Assembly: GCF_016482825.1 (NCBI RefSeq)
Contig: NZ_JAEMNV010000001.1
Span: 682,001 to 746,000 of the forward strand
Origin: Antrihabitans stalagmiti
GTDB taxonomy: Bacteria; Actinomycetota; Actinomycetes; Mycobacteriales; Mycobacteriaceae
Direction of reading: 5' to 3'
Length of the DNA stretch: 64,000 nucleotides
Shown: piece after piece, positions 17,121 through 26,196 of the stretch
Layout: every line of letters begins with the position of its first letter
How positions within the stretch are numbered: the stretch's first letter is position 1
Notes under the pieces: model-generated
Seen by the model: only the letters and a program-made list of their open reading frames with translations
The model's database searches: none
What the model was told of the DNA's origin: nothing
Made by a program: the position numbers and the translations under genes

Positions 17121-18715
17121 CGACACTGCGGTCCACCCTCGATGCGCGCTCGCCCGAATACTCGGAGGCGGCCGAGGCCATGGTGACCAAGCTCGCCGAG
17201 GTCGAAGGCGAATTCGCCAAAGCGATCGACGGCGGCGGACCGGAGAAGCTGGCGCGGCATCGCAAGCGGGGCAAGCTCACCGCTCGCGAACGTATCGACC
17301 TGCTCGTCGACGAGGACTCGCCGTTCCTGGAACTGTGCCCACTTGCGGCATGGGGCAGCGACTTTCACGTCGGCGCAAGCGTGGTTGCCGGGATCGGCAT
17401 CGTCGAGGGCGTCGAATGCATGATCGTCGCACCGGACCCGACCGTCCGCGGCGGCACCTCCAACCCGTGGACGCTGCGTAAAACGCTGCGGGTCAACGAC
17501 ATCGTTCGGGCCAATCGGCTGCCGGTGATCTCGCTGGTCGAGTCGGGTGGCGCGGATCTGCCGACGCAGAAAGAGGTGTTCGTTCCCGGCGGGCAGATGT
17601 TCCGTGACCTGACCCAGCTGTCGGCAGCCGGAATCCCTACGATCGCACTCGTTTTCGGTAACTCGACAGCGGGTGGTGCCTACATCCCCGGCATGTCCGA
17701 TCACATCGTGATGATCAAGGAACGGTCCAAGGTCTTCCTCGGCGGACCGCCGCTGGTCAAGATGGCGACCGGTGAGGAATCCGACGACGAATCGCTCGGC
17801 GGCGCCGAAATGCACGCTCGCGTATCGGGTCTCGCCGACTACTTCGCCGTCGACGAGGCCGATGCAATCAGGATCGGTCGCTCCATCGTGAAGCGACTCA
17901 ACTGGAAGAAGCAGGGTCCGGCGCCGCGTGCGGAAGTTATCGAACCGCTCTACGACAGCGAAGAATTGGTCGGCATCGTCCCGTCGGACCTGAAGGTTCC
18001 CTTCGATCCACGCGAGGTTATCGCCCGCGTGGTCGACGGTTCCGATTTCGACGAGTTCAAGCCGCTCTACGGTGGCAGCCTCGTCACCGGCTGGGCCGAA
18101 CTGCACGGATATCCGATCGGCATCCTTGCGAACGCGCGGGGTGTGTTGTTCTCGGAAGAAGCACAGAAGGCAACCCAGTTCATCCAGTTGGCCAATCGCT
18201 CCAACACACCACTGTTGTTCCTGCACAACACGACCGGCTACATGGTCGGCAAGGAGTACGAGCAGGGCGGCATCATCAAGCACGGCGCGATGATGATCAA
18301 CGCGGTGTCGAACTCGACGGTCCCACATCTCTCCGTGCTGCTCGGCGCGTCCTACGGCGCCGGCCACTACGGAATGTGTGGTCGCGCCTTCGATCCGCGC
18401 TTCGTATTCGCCTGGCCGAGCGCCAAGTCCGCCGTCATGGGCGGCGCGCAATTGGCGGGCGTGATCTCCATCGTCAGCCGCGCGGCCGCCGAAGCACGCG
18501 GCAAGCCGTTCGACGAGCAGGCCGATGCAGGTATCCGTGCCATGGTCGAAAACCAGATCGAGGCGGAATCCCTACCGATATTCATGTCCGGACGAATCTA
18601 TGACGACGGCGTGATCGACCCCCGCGACACCCGAACCGTGTTGGGAATGTGCCTCTCCGCCATTCACAATGCCCCGATCAAAGGCGCCGAGGGCTTCGGC
18701 GTCTTCCGAATGTGA
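17117..18715 (+). CDS. acyl-CoA carboxylase beta subunit (carboxyltransferase), AtuC/LiuB-like
   Basis: A 532-residue biotin-dependent carboxyltransferase subunit. The N-terminal domain has ARHRKRGKLTARERIDLLVD (47-66), VESGGADLPTQKEVFVPGG and STAGGAYIPGMSD. The C-terminal domain has NTTGYMVGKEYEQGGIIKHGA (within about 374-395) and the oxyanion Gly-Ala pairs GASYGAGHYGM. These features place it with methylcrotonyl-CoA and geranyl-CoA carboxylases rather than acetyl/propionyl-CoA carboxylases. It transfers the carboxyl group from biotin to a 3-methyl-branched enoyl-CoA. The ATGA overlap with the upstream dehydrogenase and the biotin carboxylase 11 bp downstream show it is one half of the complex. 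Confidence 0.9.
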   Translation: MTTLRSTLDARSPEYSEAAEAMVTKLAEVEGEFAKAIDGGGPEKLARHRKRGKLTARERIDLLVDEDSPFLELCPLAAWGSDFHVGASVVAGIGIVEGVECMIVAPDPTVRGGTSNPWTLRKTLRVNDIVRANRLPVISLVESGGADLPTQKEVFVPGGQMFRDLTQLSAAGIPTIALVFGNSTAGGAYIPGMSDHIVMIKERSKVFLGGPPLVKMATGEESDDESLGGAEMHARVSGLADYFAVDEADAIRIGRSIVKRLNWKKQGPAPRAEVIEPLYDSEELVGIVPSDLKVPFDPREVIARVVDGSDFDEFKPLYGGSLVTGWAELHGYPIGILANARGVLFSEEAQKATQFIQLANRSNTPLLFLHNTTGYMVGKEYEQGGIIKHGAMMINAVSNSTVPHLSVLLGASYGAGHYGMCGRAFDPRFVFAWPSAKSAVMGGAQLAGVISIVSRAAAEARGKPFDEQADAGIRAMVENQIEAESLPIFMSGRIYDDGVIDPRDTRTVLGMCLSAIHNAPIKGAEGFGVFRM

Positions 18716-18726
18716 GGGCAGCTGTC

Positions 18727-20772
18727 ATGACCGATCGAACTGCGATCACATCCGTCCTCGTTGCCAATCGCGGCGAAATCGCCCGACGCGTCTTCGCGAC
18801 CTGTCGACGAATGGGACTCGGCACAGTTGCCGTGTTCTCCGACGCCGACGCCGACTCGCCCCACGTTGCCGAGGCCGACGCGGCAATTCGTCTGCCTGGC
18901 AACACACCCGGTGAGACCTACCTGCGCGCCGACGCCATCATCGCCGCAGCGCGTGCAGCCGGCGCCGACGCGATCCATCCCGGTTACGGCTTCCTCTCCG
19001 AAAACGCCGACTTCGCCAAAGCCGTTCTCGACGCGGGTCTCGCCTGGATCGGTCCGCCGGTCAAGTCGATCGAATCCATGGGCTCCAAGGTCGAGTCGAA
19101 GAAGATGATGGACGCCGCGGGTGTTCCCGTCCTCGCCGAACTCGACCCGTCCGAGGTCACCGAGAAGCACCTCCCTGTGCTGATCAAGGCTTCGGCGGGC
19201 GGTGGTGGTCGCGGCATGCGTGTCGTGCGTGACCTCGCCGATCTGCAGGACGAACTGGAAGCCGCACGCAGAGAGGCGGGTTCGGCGTTCGGCGATCCGA
19301 CCGTGTTCTGCGAGCGTTATCTCGAGACCGGGCGGCACATCGAAGTCCAGGTCATGGCAGACACCCATGGCACCGTCTGGGCTGTCGGCGAGCGTGAGTG
19401 CTCGATCCAGCGACGCCACCAGAAGGTCGTCGAAGAGGCGCCGTCGCCACTGGTCGAACGCACCCCGTACATGCGTCAGCGCCTGTTCGAAGCGTCCCGG
19501 CTCGCTGCCGAGGCGATCGGCTACGAAGGTGCGGGCACAGTCGAGTTTCTCGCCGACGAGGAAGGCGAGTTCTTCTTCCTCGAGATGAACACCCGACTGC
19601 AGGTCGAGCATCCGGTCACCGAGGCGACGACCGGTCTCGACCTCGTCCGGTTGCAACTGCAGGTCGCGGCAGGACGCGCACTACCTCCCGAGCAACCGCC
19701 GCTACGTGGGCACTCCATCGAGGTCCGCCTCTATGCCGAGGATCCAGCGCACGACTGGCAACCACAAAGCGGGACGGTTCACAAGATCGATATCCCCTCT
19801 ACCGCCGTCGAATTCGGCGCCCTGACCGAGGCGGCCATCCGGCTCGACTCCGGCGTCGTCGATGGATCCGTGGTCGGGGTGCACTACGACCCGATGTTGG
19901 CGAAGGTCATCTCCTACGCGGAGACGCGGGACGAGGCAGCTCATCTGCTGGCATCGGCGTTGGCGCGTGCCCGGATTCACGGCCTCGTCACCAACCGCGA
20001 TCTACTCGTTCGCGTGCTGCGACACCCGGCGTTCCTCGCGGGCGATACCGACACCGCGTTTTTCACCACCCACGGCCTGGCAGAGTTGGCCCGTCCGCTC
20101 ACGACCCCCGACGACGAGCAATTGTCAGCTGTCGCAGCGGCTCTCGCGGATGCGGCTGCCAACCGAGCAGCGGCCCGCGTCGTCGGTCGGCTACCTGGCG
20201 GCTGGCGCAACCTACCGTCGCAGGCGCAGGTCAAGTCCTACGAGAGCCGCACCGGCGGAGCCATCGACGTTCGGTATCGAACGACACGCACGACCATCGA
20301 GGTCGAGGGTCACGACGGCCTCTCGGTCGTCGAGGCAACCCCGAATCGGGTTGTACTCGACCTGCCGGGTGAACACGGACCGGTGCGCCGCATATTCGAC
20401 ATCGCCAGGTACGGCGACCTCGTGTGCGTCGATTCGGCGCTCGGCCCGGTCGCACTGACTCGAACACCACGATTCGTCGATCCTGCGTCGCAGGTTGCTG
20501 CCGGATCGTTGCTTGCGCCCATGCCGGGCAACGTGATTCGCCTCGGCGCGAAAGCCGGCGACACCGTCGAGGCAGGTCAGCCGATTCTCTGGCTGGAGGC
20601 GATGAAGATGGAACACAAGATCGTCGCGCCGGCAGCCGGCATCGTCACAGAGCTCAATGTGACAGTCGGACAGCAGGTAGAGGTCGGCGCCGTGCTGGCC
20701 GTAGTGGACGACTCACCGCCAGTCACAGACAAAGACACCGCAGGACCCGAAAACACCGAGGAGACAAAATGA
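18727..20772 (+). CDS. acyl-CoA carboxylase alpha subunit (biotin carboxylase + biotin carrier), AtuF/LiuD-like
   Basis: A 681-residue subunit with the usual domain order. The biotin carboxylase part (about 1-450) contains VLVANRGEIARRV (10-22), the ATP-grasp glycine loop KASAGGGGRGMRVV (about 156-169), ERECSIQRRHQKVVEE and FLEMNTRLQVEHPVTE. A linker leads to the biotin carrier domain (about 595-670) whose EAMKMEH motif has the biotinylated Lys. It carboxylates biotin using ATP and bicarbonate and works with the beta subunit encoded just upstream. The last codons overlap the next dehydrogenase gene by four bases. A methylcrotonyl-CoA and a geranyl-CoA role are both possible; sequence by eye cannot separate them. 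Confidence 0.9.
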   Translation: MTDRTAITSVLVANRGEIARRVFATCRRMGLGTVAVFSDADADSPHVAEADAAIRLPGNTPGETYLRADAIIAAARAAGADAIHPGYGFLSENADFAKAVLDAGLAWIGPPVKSIESMGSKVESKKMMDAAGVPVLAELDPSEVTEKHLPVLIKASAGGGGRGMRVVRDLADLQDELEAARREAGSAFGDPTVFCERYLETGRHIEVQVMADTHGTVWAVGERECSIQRRHQKVVEEAPSPLVERTPYMRQRLFEASRLAAEAIGYEGAGTVEFLADEEGEFFFLEMNTRLQVEHPVTEATTGLDLVRLQLQVAAGRALPPEQPPLRGHSIEVRLYAEDPAHDWQPQSGTVHKIDIPSTAVEFGALTEAAIRLDSGVVDGSVVGVHYDPMLAKVISYAETRDEAAHLLASALARARIHGLVTNRDLLVRVLRHPAFLAGDTDTAFFTTHGLAELARPLTTPDDEQLSAVAAALADAAANRAAARVVGRLPGGWRNLPSQAQVKSYESRTGGAIDVRYRTTRTTIEVEGHDGLSVVEATPNRVVLDLPGEHGPVRRIFDIARYGDLVCVDSALGPVALTRTPRFVDPASQVAAGSLLAPMPGNVIRLGAKAGDTVEAGQPILWLEAMKMEHKIVAPAAGIVTELNVTVGQQVEVGAVLAVVDDSPPVTDKDTAGPENTEETK

Positions 20773-21929
20773 GCTTCATCGAAACCGAAGAGCAGAAGGA
20801 ACTGCGGGCAGCCGTAGCCAAGCTCGGTGAGAAGTACAGCTACCGCGACTACGTTCTGCCCAAGGCACGTCGGGGCGAGCCACTCAGCGAGTTGTGGGAC
20901 GAAGCAGGCAAACTCGGCTTCCTGGGCGTGAACCTGCCGGAAGAGTACGGCGGCGGCGGTGCGGGCATCTACGAGTTGGCACTTGTCCAGGAAGAGATGG
21001 CGGCCAACGGCGCCGGTCTGCTGCTCGTCGTGGTGTCTCCAGCAATCTGCGGCACCATCATCGGCAAGTACGGCACGGACGACCAGAAGTCGAAGTGGCT
21101 CCCCCGTCTCGCCGACGGAACGACGAAGATGGCCTTCGGTATCACCGAACCCGACGCAGGCTCCAACTCTCACCAGATCACGACGACGGCACGTCGCGAC
21201 GGCGAAGACTGGATCCTCAACGGTCGCAAGGTATACATCTCCGGTGTCGATCAGGCCGAAGCCGTCCTCATCGTTGCACGCACCGAGGACTCGAAGACGG
21301 GCAAGCTGAAGCCGGCACTGTTCATCGTTCCGACCGATGCCGAGAACTTCATCGCACAGCAGATGGAAATGGACATCATCGAGCCCGACCATCAATTCAC
21401 GCTGTTCCTCGACGACGTTCGCCTGCCCGCCGACGCACTTGTCGGCAAGGAGGACGCGGCACTGATGCAGTTGTTCGCCGGTCTCAATCCGGAACGAATT
21501 CTCGGCGCCGCAATGGCCATCGGCATGGGACGGTACGCACTCGCGCGCGCCGTGGAATACGCCAACGAGCGCACCGTGTGGAAGACGACAATCGGTGCAC
21601 ACCAGGGTATCTCGCATCCACTCGCGCAGATCAAGATCGAGCTCGAGCTCGCCAAGGTGATGATGCAGAAGGCCGCAACGCTGTACGACAGCGGCGACGA
21701 CTTCGGTGCGGCCGAGGCCGCGAACATGGCAAAGTACGCCGCCGCCGAGGCCAGCATCCGAGCTCTCGACCAGGCAATTCAGACCCATGGCGGCGCAGGC
21801 CTCACCAAGGAGTACGGCCTGGCGTCGATGCTCGCGGCCGCGCGAATCGGGCGCCTCGCACCGGTGAGCCGAGAGATGGTGCTGAACTTCGTCGCACAGC
21901 ATTCGCTCGGACTGCAAAGGTCGTACTGA
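20769..21929 (+). CDS. acyl-CoA dehydrogenase (second in the operon)
   Basis: A 386-residue acyl-CoA dehydrogenase. MAFGITEPDAGSNSHQI (about 121-137) is the flavin-binding segment, and LNGRKVYISGVDQAE follows. QTHGGAGLTKEYGL near residue 338 is the C-terminal signature. It differs clearly from the first dehydrogenase of the operon, so the two probably act on different chain lengths or steps. Its start overlaps the biotin carboxylase stop in ATGA, and its stop shares one base with the next ATG (TGATG). Substrate specificity is inferred only from neighbours. Confidence 0.9.
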   Translation: MSFIETEEQKELRAAVAKLGEKYSYRDYVLPKARRGEPLSELWDEAGKLGFLGVNLPEEYGGGGAGIYELALVQEEMAANGAGLLLVVVSPAICGTIIGKYGTDDQKSKWLPRLADGTTKMAFGITEPDAGSNSHQITTTARRDGEDWILNGRKVYISGVDQAEAVLIVARTEDSKTGKLKPALFIVPTDAENFIAQQMEMDIIEPDHQFTLFLDDVRLPADALVGKEDAALMQLFAGLNPERILGAAMAIGMGRYALARAVEYANERTVWKTTIGAHQGISHPLAQIKIELELAKVMMQKAATLYDSGDDFGAAEAANMAKYAAAEASIRALDQAIQTHGGAGLTKEYGLASMLAAARIGRLAPVSREMVLNFVAQHSLGLQRSY

Positions 21930-22717
21930 TGACAGCGACCGAAACGGCACCGTATGTCCGCTACGACGTAGCGGCCGGCATCGCAACGATCACTCTCGAT
22001 TCGCCGCACAATCGAAATGCGATATCGAGCCGTCTCGTCAAGGAACTGCTCGCCGGTCTCGCGGCGGCACGCGACGACGCCGACGTGCGTGCTGTCGAGC
22101 TCACCCACACCGGCAATACCTTCTGTGCAGGTGCGGATCTGAGCGAAGCCAGTACTGCAGCAACTGATCCTGCAACGGCCGCCAGCGAGCGGACGAGTTC
22201 GATGATCGGCCTGCTTCGAGCGATCGTCGAACTTCCGAAACCGGTCGTCGGTCGGATCGACGGGCACGTCCGCGCAGGCGGTATGGGGCTGGTCGGTGCC
22301 TGCGACATCGTCGTCGCAGGACCGGCAAGTACGTTCGCGCTCACCGAGGCGCGCCTTGGGCTCGCCGCATCGATCATCTCCCTGACGGTGCTCCCCCGTT
22401 TGTCGTCGCGAGCGTCGAGCCGCTACTTCCTCACCGGTGAGAAGTTCGGCCCCGAAGAGGCCGAAAAGCTCGGGCTCATCACAATTGCCGCCGACAACGC
22501 AGAGTTCACAGTCGCCACGATTCTCGGTGAATTGCGCAAGAGTTCGCCCCAGGGACTCGCCGAATCGAAAGCGCTGACGACTGCGGCCGTCCTCGCGGAC
22601 TTCGACTCGTCGGCAGATAGGCTGGCGGCCCAATCGGCGAGACTGTTCGGTACAGCGGAAGCGATGGAAGGCATGACCGCCTTTCTGCAGCGACGGCAGC
22701 CGAGCTGGGCCCAGTAG
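21929..22717 (+). CDS. enoyl-CoA hydratase, AtuE/LiuC-like by context
   Basis: A 262-residue crotonase. ITLDSPHNRNAIS (22-34) is the N-terminal signature; GNTFCAGADLSEAS (about 62-75) and DGHVRAGGMGLVGACD (about 110-125) hold the oxyanion-hole glycines. The family hydrates 3-methylglutaconyl-CoA (LiuC) or isohexenylglutaconyl-CoA (AtuE) in the pathways that this operon resembles, which would be the step after carboxylation. The ATG shares a base with the preceding stop. It is followed 20 bp later by the TetR gene. Confidence 0.87.
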   Translation: MTATETAPYVRYDVAAGIATITLDSPHNRNAISSRLVKELLAGLAAARDDADVRAVELTHTGNTFCAGADLSEASTAATDPATAASERTSSMIGLLRAIVELPKPVVGRIDGHVRAGGMGLVGACDIVVAGPASTFALTEARLGLAASIISLTVLPRLSSRASSRYFLTGEKFGPEEAEKLGLITIAADNAEFTVATILGELRKSSPQGLAESKALTTAAVLADFDSSADRLAAQSARLFGTAEAMEGMTAFLQRRQPSWAQ

Positions 22718-22737
22718 CAGAGACGGAGGTGGATGGC

Positions 22738-23358
22738 GTGACGACCGTACGAGAACCCAAACAAGACCGCAGTCGCGCCACCCGCCAACGACTGCTCGAA
22801 TCGACCATCGTGTGTTTGGCCGAAATGGGCTGGGGTGCAACAACAGTTGCCGTCGTAGCTGAGCACTCGGGCGTTTCTCGCGGCGCTGCCCAGCACCACT
22901 TCCCCACGAGGGAAGATCTCATCACCGCTGCGCTCGAGCACATGTTCGACTCTCGCATGCAACAGGCGGTAGCGGCGGCGGCATCGGCACCTGCGGTCCA
23001 GAAGACCGAAGCCGTGCTGACCGGGCTCATGGAGTACTTCACAGGACCCTTGTTCAAAGCCGCAGTCCAGGTGTGGACCGCCGCAGCTGCGGACCCGCTC
23101 CTCAAGGAACGAATCGTCCCGCTCGAGGCGAAGTTCGGCCGGGTCGCCCATCGCACGACGATTCAGGCGCTCGGTGTCGACGACTCCGACCGAGCGACCC
23201 ACCACCTCGTCCAGGCGACGCTCGACCTCGCCCGGGGCCTTGGCCTTGCCGACCTCCTGACCGACGACTCGGCGCGACGCGGGCGAATAGTCACACAGTG
23301 GGCGGCAACGCTCGACGCGGCACTCGATGCGACGCGGTCGGCCAGCGCTCAGCGATAG
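22738..23358 (+). CDS. TetR family regulator of the AtuA operon
   Basis: A 206-residue TetR protein. The HTH is TTVAVVAEHSGVSRGAAQHHF (within about 33-56), with PTREDLITAALEHMF after it, as in actinobacterial TetR genes at acyl-CoA operons. The GTG at 22738 is chosen because GGAGG lies eight bases upstream; an in-frame GTG at 22729 overlaps that site. As the last gene on the strand it probably represses the operon and senses an acyl-CoA intermediate; the palindrome at 13364 is the candidate operator. Its 3' end overlaps the convergent SDR gene by ten bases. Confidence 0.86.
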   Translation: MTTVREPKQDRSRATRQRLLESTIVCLAEMGWGATTVAVVAEHSGVSRGAAQHHFPTREDLITAALEHMFDSRMQQAVAAAASAPAVQKTEAVLTGLMEYFTGPLFKAAVQVWTAAAADPLLKERIVPLEAKFGRVAHRTTIQALGVDDSDRATHHLVQATLDLARGLGLADLLTDDSARRGRIVTQWAATLDAALDATRSASAQR

Positions 23359-24263
23359 CCCGTCACATCTGCGGGTTTACCTGGATCCTGCACTTCGACC
23401 ATATAACGCCACGCGTCCGGTCGACTGCCGTCGATATCGGTGAACCCGTACACCTGTGCAAGCTCTCCGCTCGACACGGAACTGCCGTTCCAGCGCACCT
23501 TTTCGGGATCTGCGGCAAGCGCCGCGACGGCGCGTCCGACATAGGCTGGACTCTCCGAGATCGCGAAATGTGGCGTGACCTTCGTTGCATCGCGCCAGTT
23601 CTCTTCGGTGACTTCATAGGCATCCAACATCGCTTCCGAACGTAACCAGCCCGGAGTCAGCGACAAGGCCGTTGCGCCGGCGTCTTTCAGTTCGTGCGCC
23701 AGTGCGAATGCCATCCGATTGACCGACGCCTTGGCCAGGTCGTAGAAAAACGACACTCGATAGTTCGATGCGTTGTACTCGTCGGTGCCGTCTGTCACCT
23801 CCACGACGAGACCACCTTTTGGTGTCTGCAACAGCAGCGGTATCGCGAAATGACTCGTGATGGCATGTGTTTCGACGTTGAGCCGCCACGTTCGGAGCCC
23901 GACCTCGAGGTCCGATTCCCAGACGGACTTGTCCCACTCGATCGTCGTCGCGCCGAAGATGTCGTTCACGAGGATGTGGAGTGCACCCTGTTCCCGTTCG
24001 ATCTTCGCAACGAGGTCACGGACTTGATCCGCGACCAAATGGTCGACCTGGACCGCGACCCCGTGTCCTCCTGCGGCGTCGACCAATTCGGCTGTCTCTT
24101 CGATCGTTTCGTCCCGATCCATTTCCGATCGCTGCGACCGCGTAGAACGACCCGTGACGTAGACGGTCGCCCCCGCCGCCCCGAGTTCGACCGCGATGCC
24201 ACGTCCTGCTCCCCGCGTCGCCCCTGCAACCAGCGCGACCTTTCCTGCCAGTGGTGCGTCCAT
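23349..24263 (-). CDS. short-chain dehydrogenase/reductase (SDR)
   Basis: A 304-residue SDR. GATRGAGRGIA (14-24) is the NAD(P)-binding TGxxxGxG variant, VYVTGRSTRS suggests NADPH use, and ILVNDIFG replaces the classical NNAG. The active site is altered from the canonical form: YRVSFFYDLAKASVNRM gives YxxxK (Y in FFYDLAK), so Tyr and Lys are kept. The family oxidises alcohols or reduces ketones. It is convergent with the AtuA-operon TetR and divergent from the antiporter gene; a link with the operon is not shown. The ATG at 24263 starts at the normal distance from the Rossmann glycines. Confidence 0.85.
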   Translation of the reverse strand: MDAPLAGKVALVAGATRGAGRGIAVELGAAGATVYVTGRSTRSQRSEMDRDETIEETAELVDAAGGHGVAVQVDHLVADQVRDLVAKIEREQGALHILVNDIFGATTIEWDKSVWESDLEVGLRTWRLNVETHAITSHFAIPLLLQTPKGGLVVEVTDGTDEYNASNYRVSFFYDLAKASVNRMAFALAHELKDAGATALSLTPGWLRSEAMLDAYEVTEENWRDATKVTPHFAISESPAYVGRAVAALAADPEKVRWNGSSVSSGELAQVYGFTDIDGSRPDAWRYMVEVQDPGKPADVTGYR

Positions 24264-24320
24264 GGTCGCGGACGCTAACAGTCCCCACCGACACATCGTG
24301 AGAACTACTGGCACGATGCG

Positions 24321-26195
24321 ATGGTGAACATTGCTCTCGGTCTCGTTCTGCTTGTCGGTGCGAGTGTGTCTCTTGCCGCTGCGGCACGGCGCTTCGGTGT
24401 GTCGGAACCGCTCGTCCTGACCGTGGCAGGCGTCATCGGGTCGTACCTGTGGTTCATCCCTGACATCGACGTCGAACCGGAATGGATCCTGCTCGGGCTA
24501 CTGCCGCCGCTGCTCTACACCGCAGCGATCAAGACCTCGCTCGTGGACTTCAAAGCGAATCGTCGAGCGATCGCGTTGCTCTCCGTGGGGCTTGTCCTCT
24601 TCAGTACGTTCGTGGTCGCCATCGTCGTCTGGCTGATCCTCCCGATCCCCTTTGCCGTCGCGGTCGCACTCGGTGCCGTCGTCGCCCCGCCCGACGCCGT
24701 CGCGGCAACAGCGGTCGCACGGCGTATCGGAATGCCGCGTCGCATCGTCACGATCCTCGAGGGCGAGTCGCTGTTCAACGACGCGACCGCACTCGTCGCG
24801 CTCCGAACCGCCATCGGCGCGATCGGCGGTTCCGTCAGCATCTTCGAAGCGGGTGGCGACTTCGTCATCGCCGCAGGTGGCGGCGCCGCGATCGGCATCG
24901 TCATCGCGATCGCACTCTCGATGCTGCGGCGCCGTATCACCGATCCCGTGCTCGACACCTCGCTGTCGTTCATCGCTCCGTTTGCGGCGTACCTGCCCGC
25001 CGAGAAAGTGCACGCGTCCGGCGTGATCGCGGTCGTGACCTGCGGTTTGATACTCGGTCACGGCGCGCCCGTCTGGCAGAGCGCAGCGTCGAGAATCGCG
25101 GAGCGGACCAACTGGCAGACGATCCAGTTCATTCTCGAGAGCACAGTCTTTCTCATCATCGGTCTGCAGGTCCGTGTGATCGTCGACGACGCCTGGCACA
25201 GCGGCGTCGACCACGGCCGCATCGTCGCAGCCTGTATCGGTGTACTTCTTGCCGTCGTCCTGGCACGGCCGTTGTGGATCTTCCCCGCGACCTATCTGCC
25301 ACGACTGTTGGTACCGAGCATTCGCGCCGCCGAAACCGCACCCGCCTGGCAGGCGATCGTCGTGACATCGTGGGCGGGAATGCGTGGCGTCGTAACGCTG
25401 GCTGCGGTGCTCCTGCTGCCCGATACGACACCCGAGTTGGATGTTCTCAAGCTCATCGCCCTTGTCGTCGTCGGCGGCACCCTATTGGTGCAGGGCACGT
25501 CGTTGCCGTGGCTGGTCGGCCTGCTGAAACTGCGCGGACCGTCACGTGCCGAAGACGCGTTGCAGCAAGCAGGTCTGTTGCAACTTGCCGCCGACGCCGG
25601 CCTCGCCGCGTTGGATGCGCATACGACCCCCGACACCTCGCCGCAGATCATCGACAGCCTGCGCAGTCGACTCGCCCAGCGGACCAACGCGTCGTGGGAG
25701 CGACTCGGTCCGACCGAGTCCGACAAGATGACGCCGAGCGAGGAGTACCGCAGGCTACGCCTGAAGATGTTGCAGGCCGAGCGCGAAGCGGTGCTCGGGG
25801 TACGCGATGCCGGGACCCTCGACCACGAGGTGCTGCAGGTTGTGATGGGCGTTCTCGACCTGGAGGAGTCGATGATCGATCGTCTGGACGAAGCCGAAGA
25901 CGACCTGCAGCAGGAACGCCTCACGGCCGCCGTCAAGGGTGGCTGCGAGCACTTGGACGAGGCTCCGGCTGTGTGCGTGCCGGATCGTCCCGGTATCTGT
26001 CAGGAATGCGTCGACGAGGGACTTACCTGGGTCCATCTGCGAATGTGTCTGTCGTGCGGGCATATTGCATGCTGCGAGTCGTCGGTCGGCAACCATGCGA
26101 CCGGCCATTTTCGGTCCTCTCGCCATCCGGTGATGCGCAGCGTCGAGCCAGGCGAAGCGTGGCGCTGGTGCTACATCGACAACATCCTGGGGTAG
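24321..26195 (+). CDS. Na+/H+ antiporter (CPA1) with C-terminal UBP-type zinc finger
   Basis: A 624-residue membrane protein. About residues 1-400 form 10-12 transmembrane helices of a CPA1 antiporter, with the motifs PPDAVAATAVARRIGMP and EGESLFNDATALV (about 130-165), whose Asp residues bind the cation. A cytoplasmic helical part (410-540) leads to a UBP-type zinc finger (about 541-620): C and H in GCEHLD, C..C in GICQECV, three Cys in MCLSCGHIACC, and His residues in NHATGHF and SRHPVM. In eukaryotes this finger binds the free C-terminus of ubiquitin. In this bacterial antiporter it is probably a regulatory or ligand-binding module. No operon partner is visible. Confidence 0.87.
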   Translation: MVNIALGLVLLVGASVSLAAAARRFGVSEPLVLTVAGVIGSYLWFIPDIDVEPEWILLGLLPPLLYTAAIKTSLVDFKANRRAIALLSVGLVLFSTFVVAIVVWLILPIPFAVAVALGAVVAPPDAVAATAVARRIGMPRRIVTILEGESLFNDATALVALRTAIGAIGGSVSIFEAGGDFVIAAGGGAAIGIVIAIALSMLRRRITDPVLDTSLSFIAPFAAYLPAEKVHASGVIAVVTCGLILGHGAPVWQSAASRIAERTNWQTIQFILESTVFLIIGLQVRVIVDDAWHSGVDHGRIVAACIGVLLAVVLARPLWIFPATYLPRLLVPSIRAAETAPAWQAIVVTSWAGMRGVVTLAAVLLLPDTTPELDVLKLIALVVVGGTLLVQGTSLPWLVGLLKLRGPSRAEDALQQAGLLQLAADAGLAALDAHTTPDTSPQIIDSLRSRLAQRTNASWERLGPTESDKMTPSEEYRRLRLKMLQAEREAVLGVRDAGTLDHEVLQVVMGVLDLEESMIDRLDEAEDDLQQERLTAAVKGGCEHLDEAPAVCVPDRPGICQECVDEGLTWVHLRMCLSCGHIACCESSVGNHATGHFRSSRHPVMRSVEPGEAWRWCYIDNILG

Positions 26196-26196
26196 G

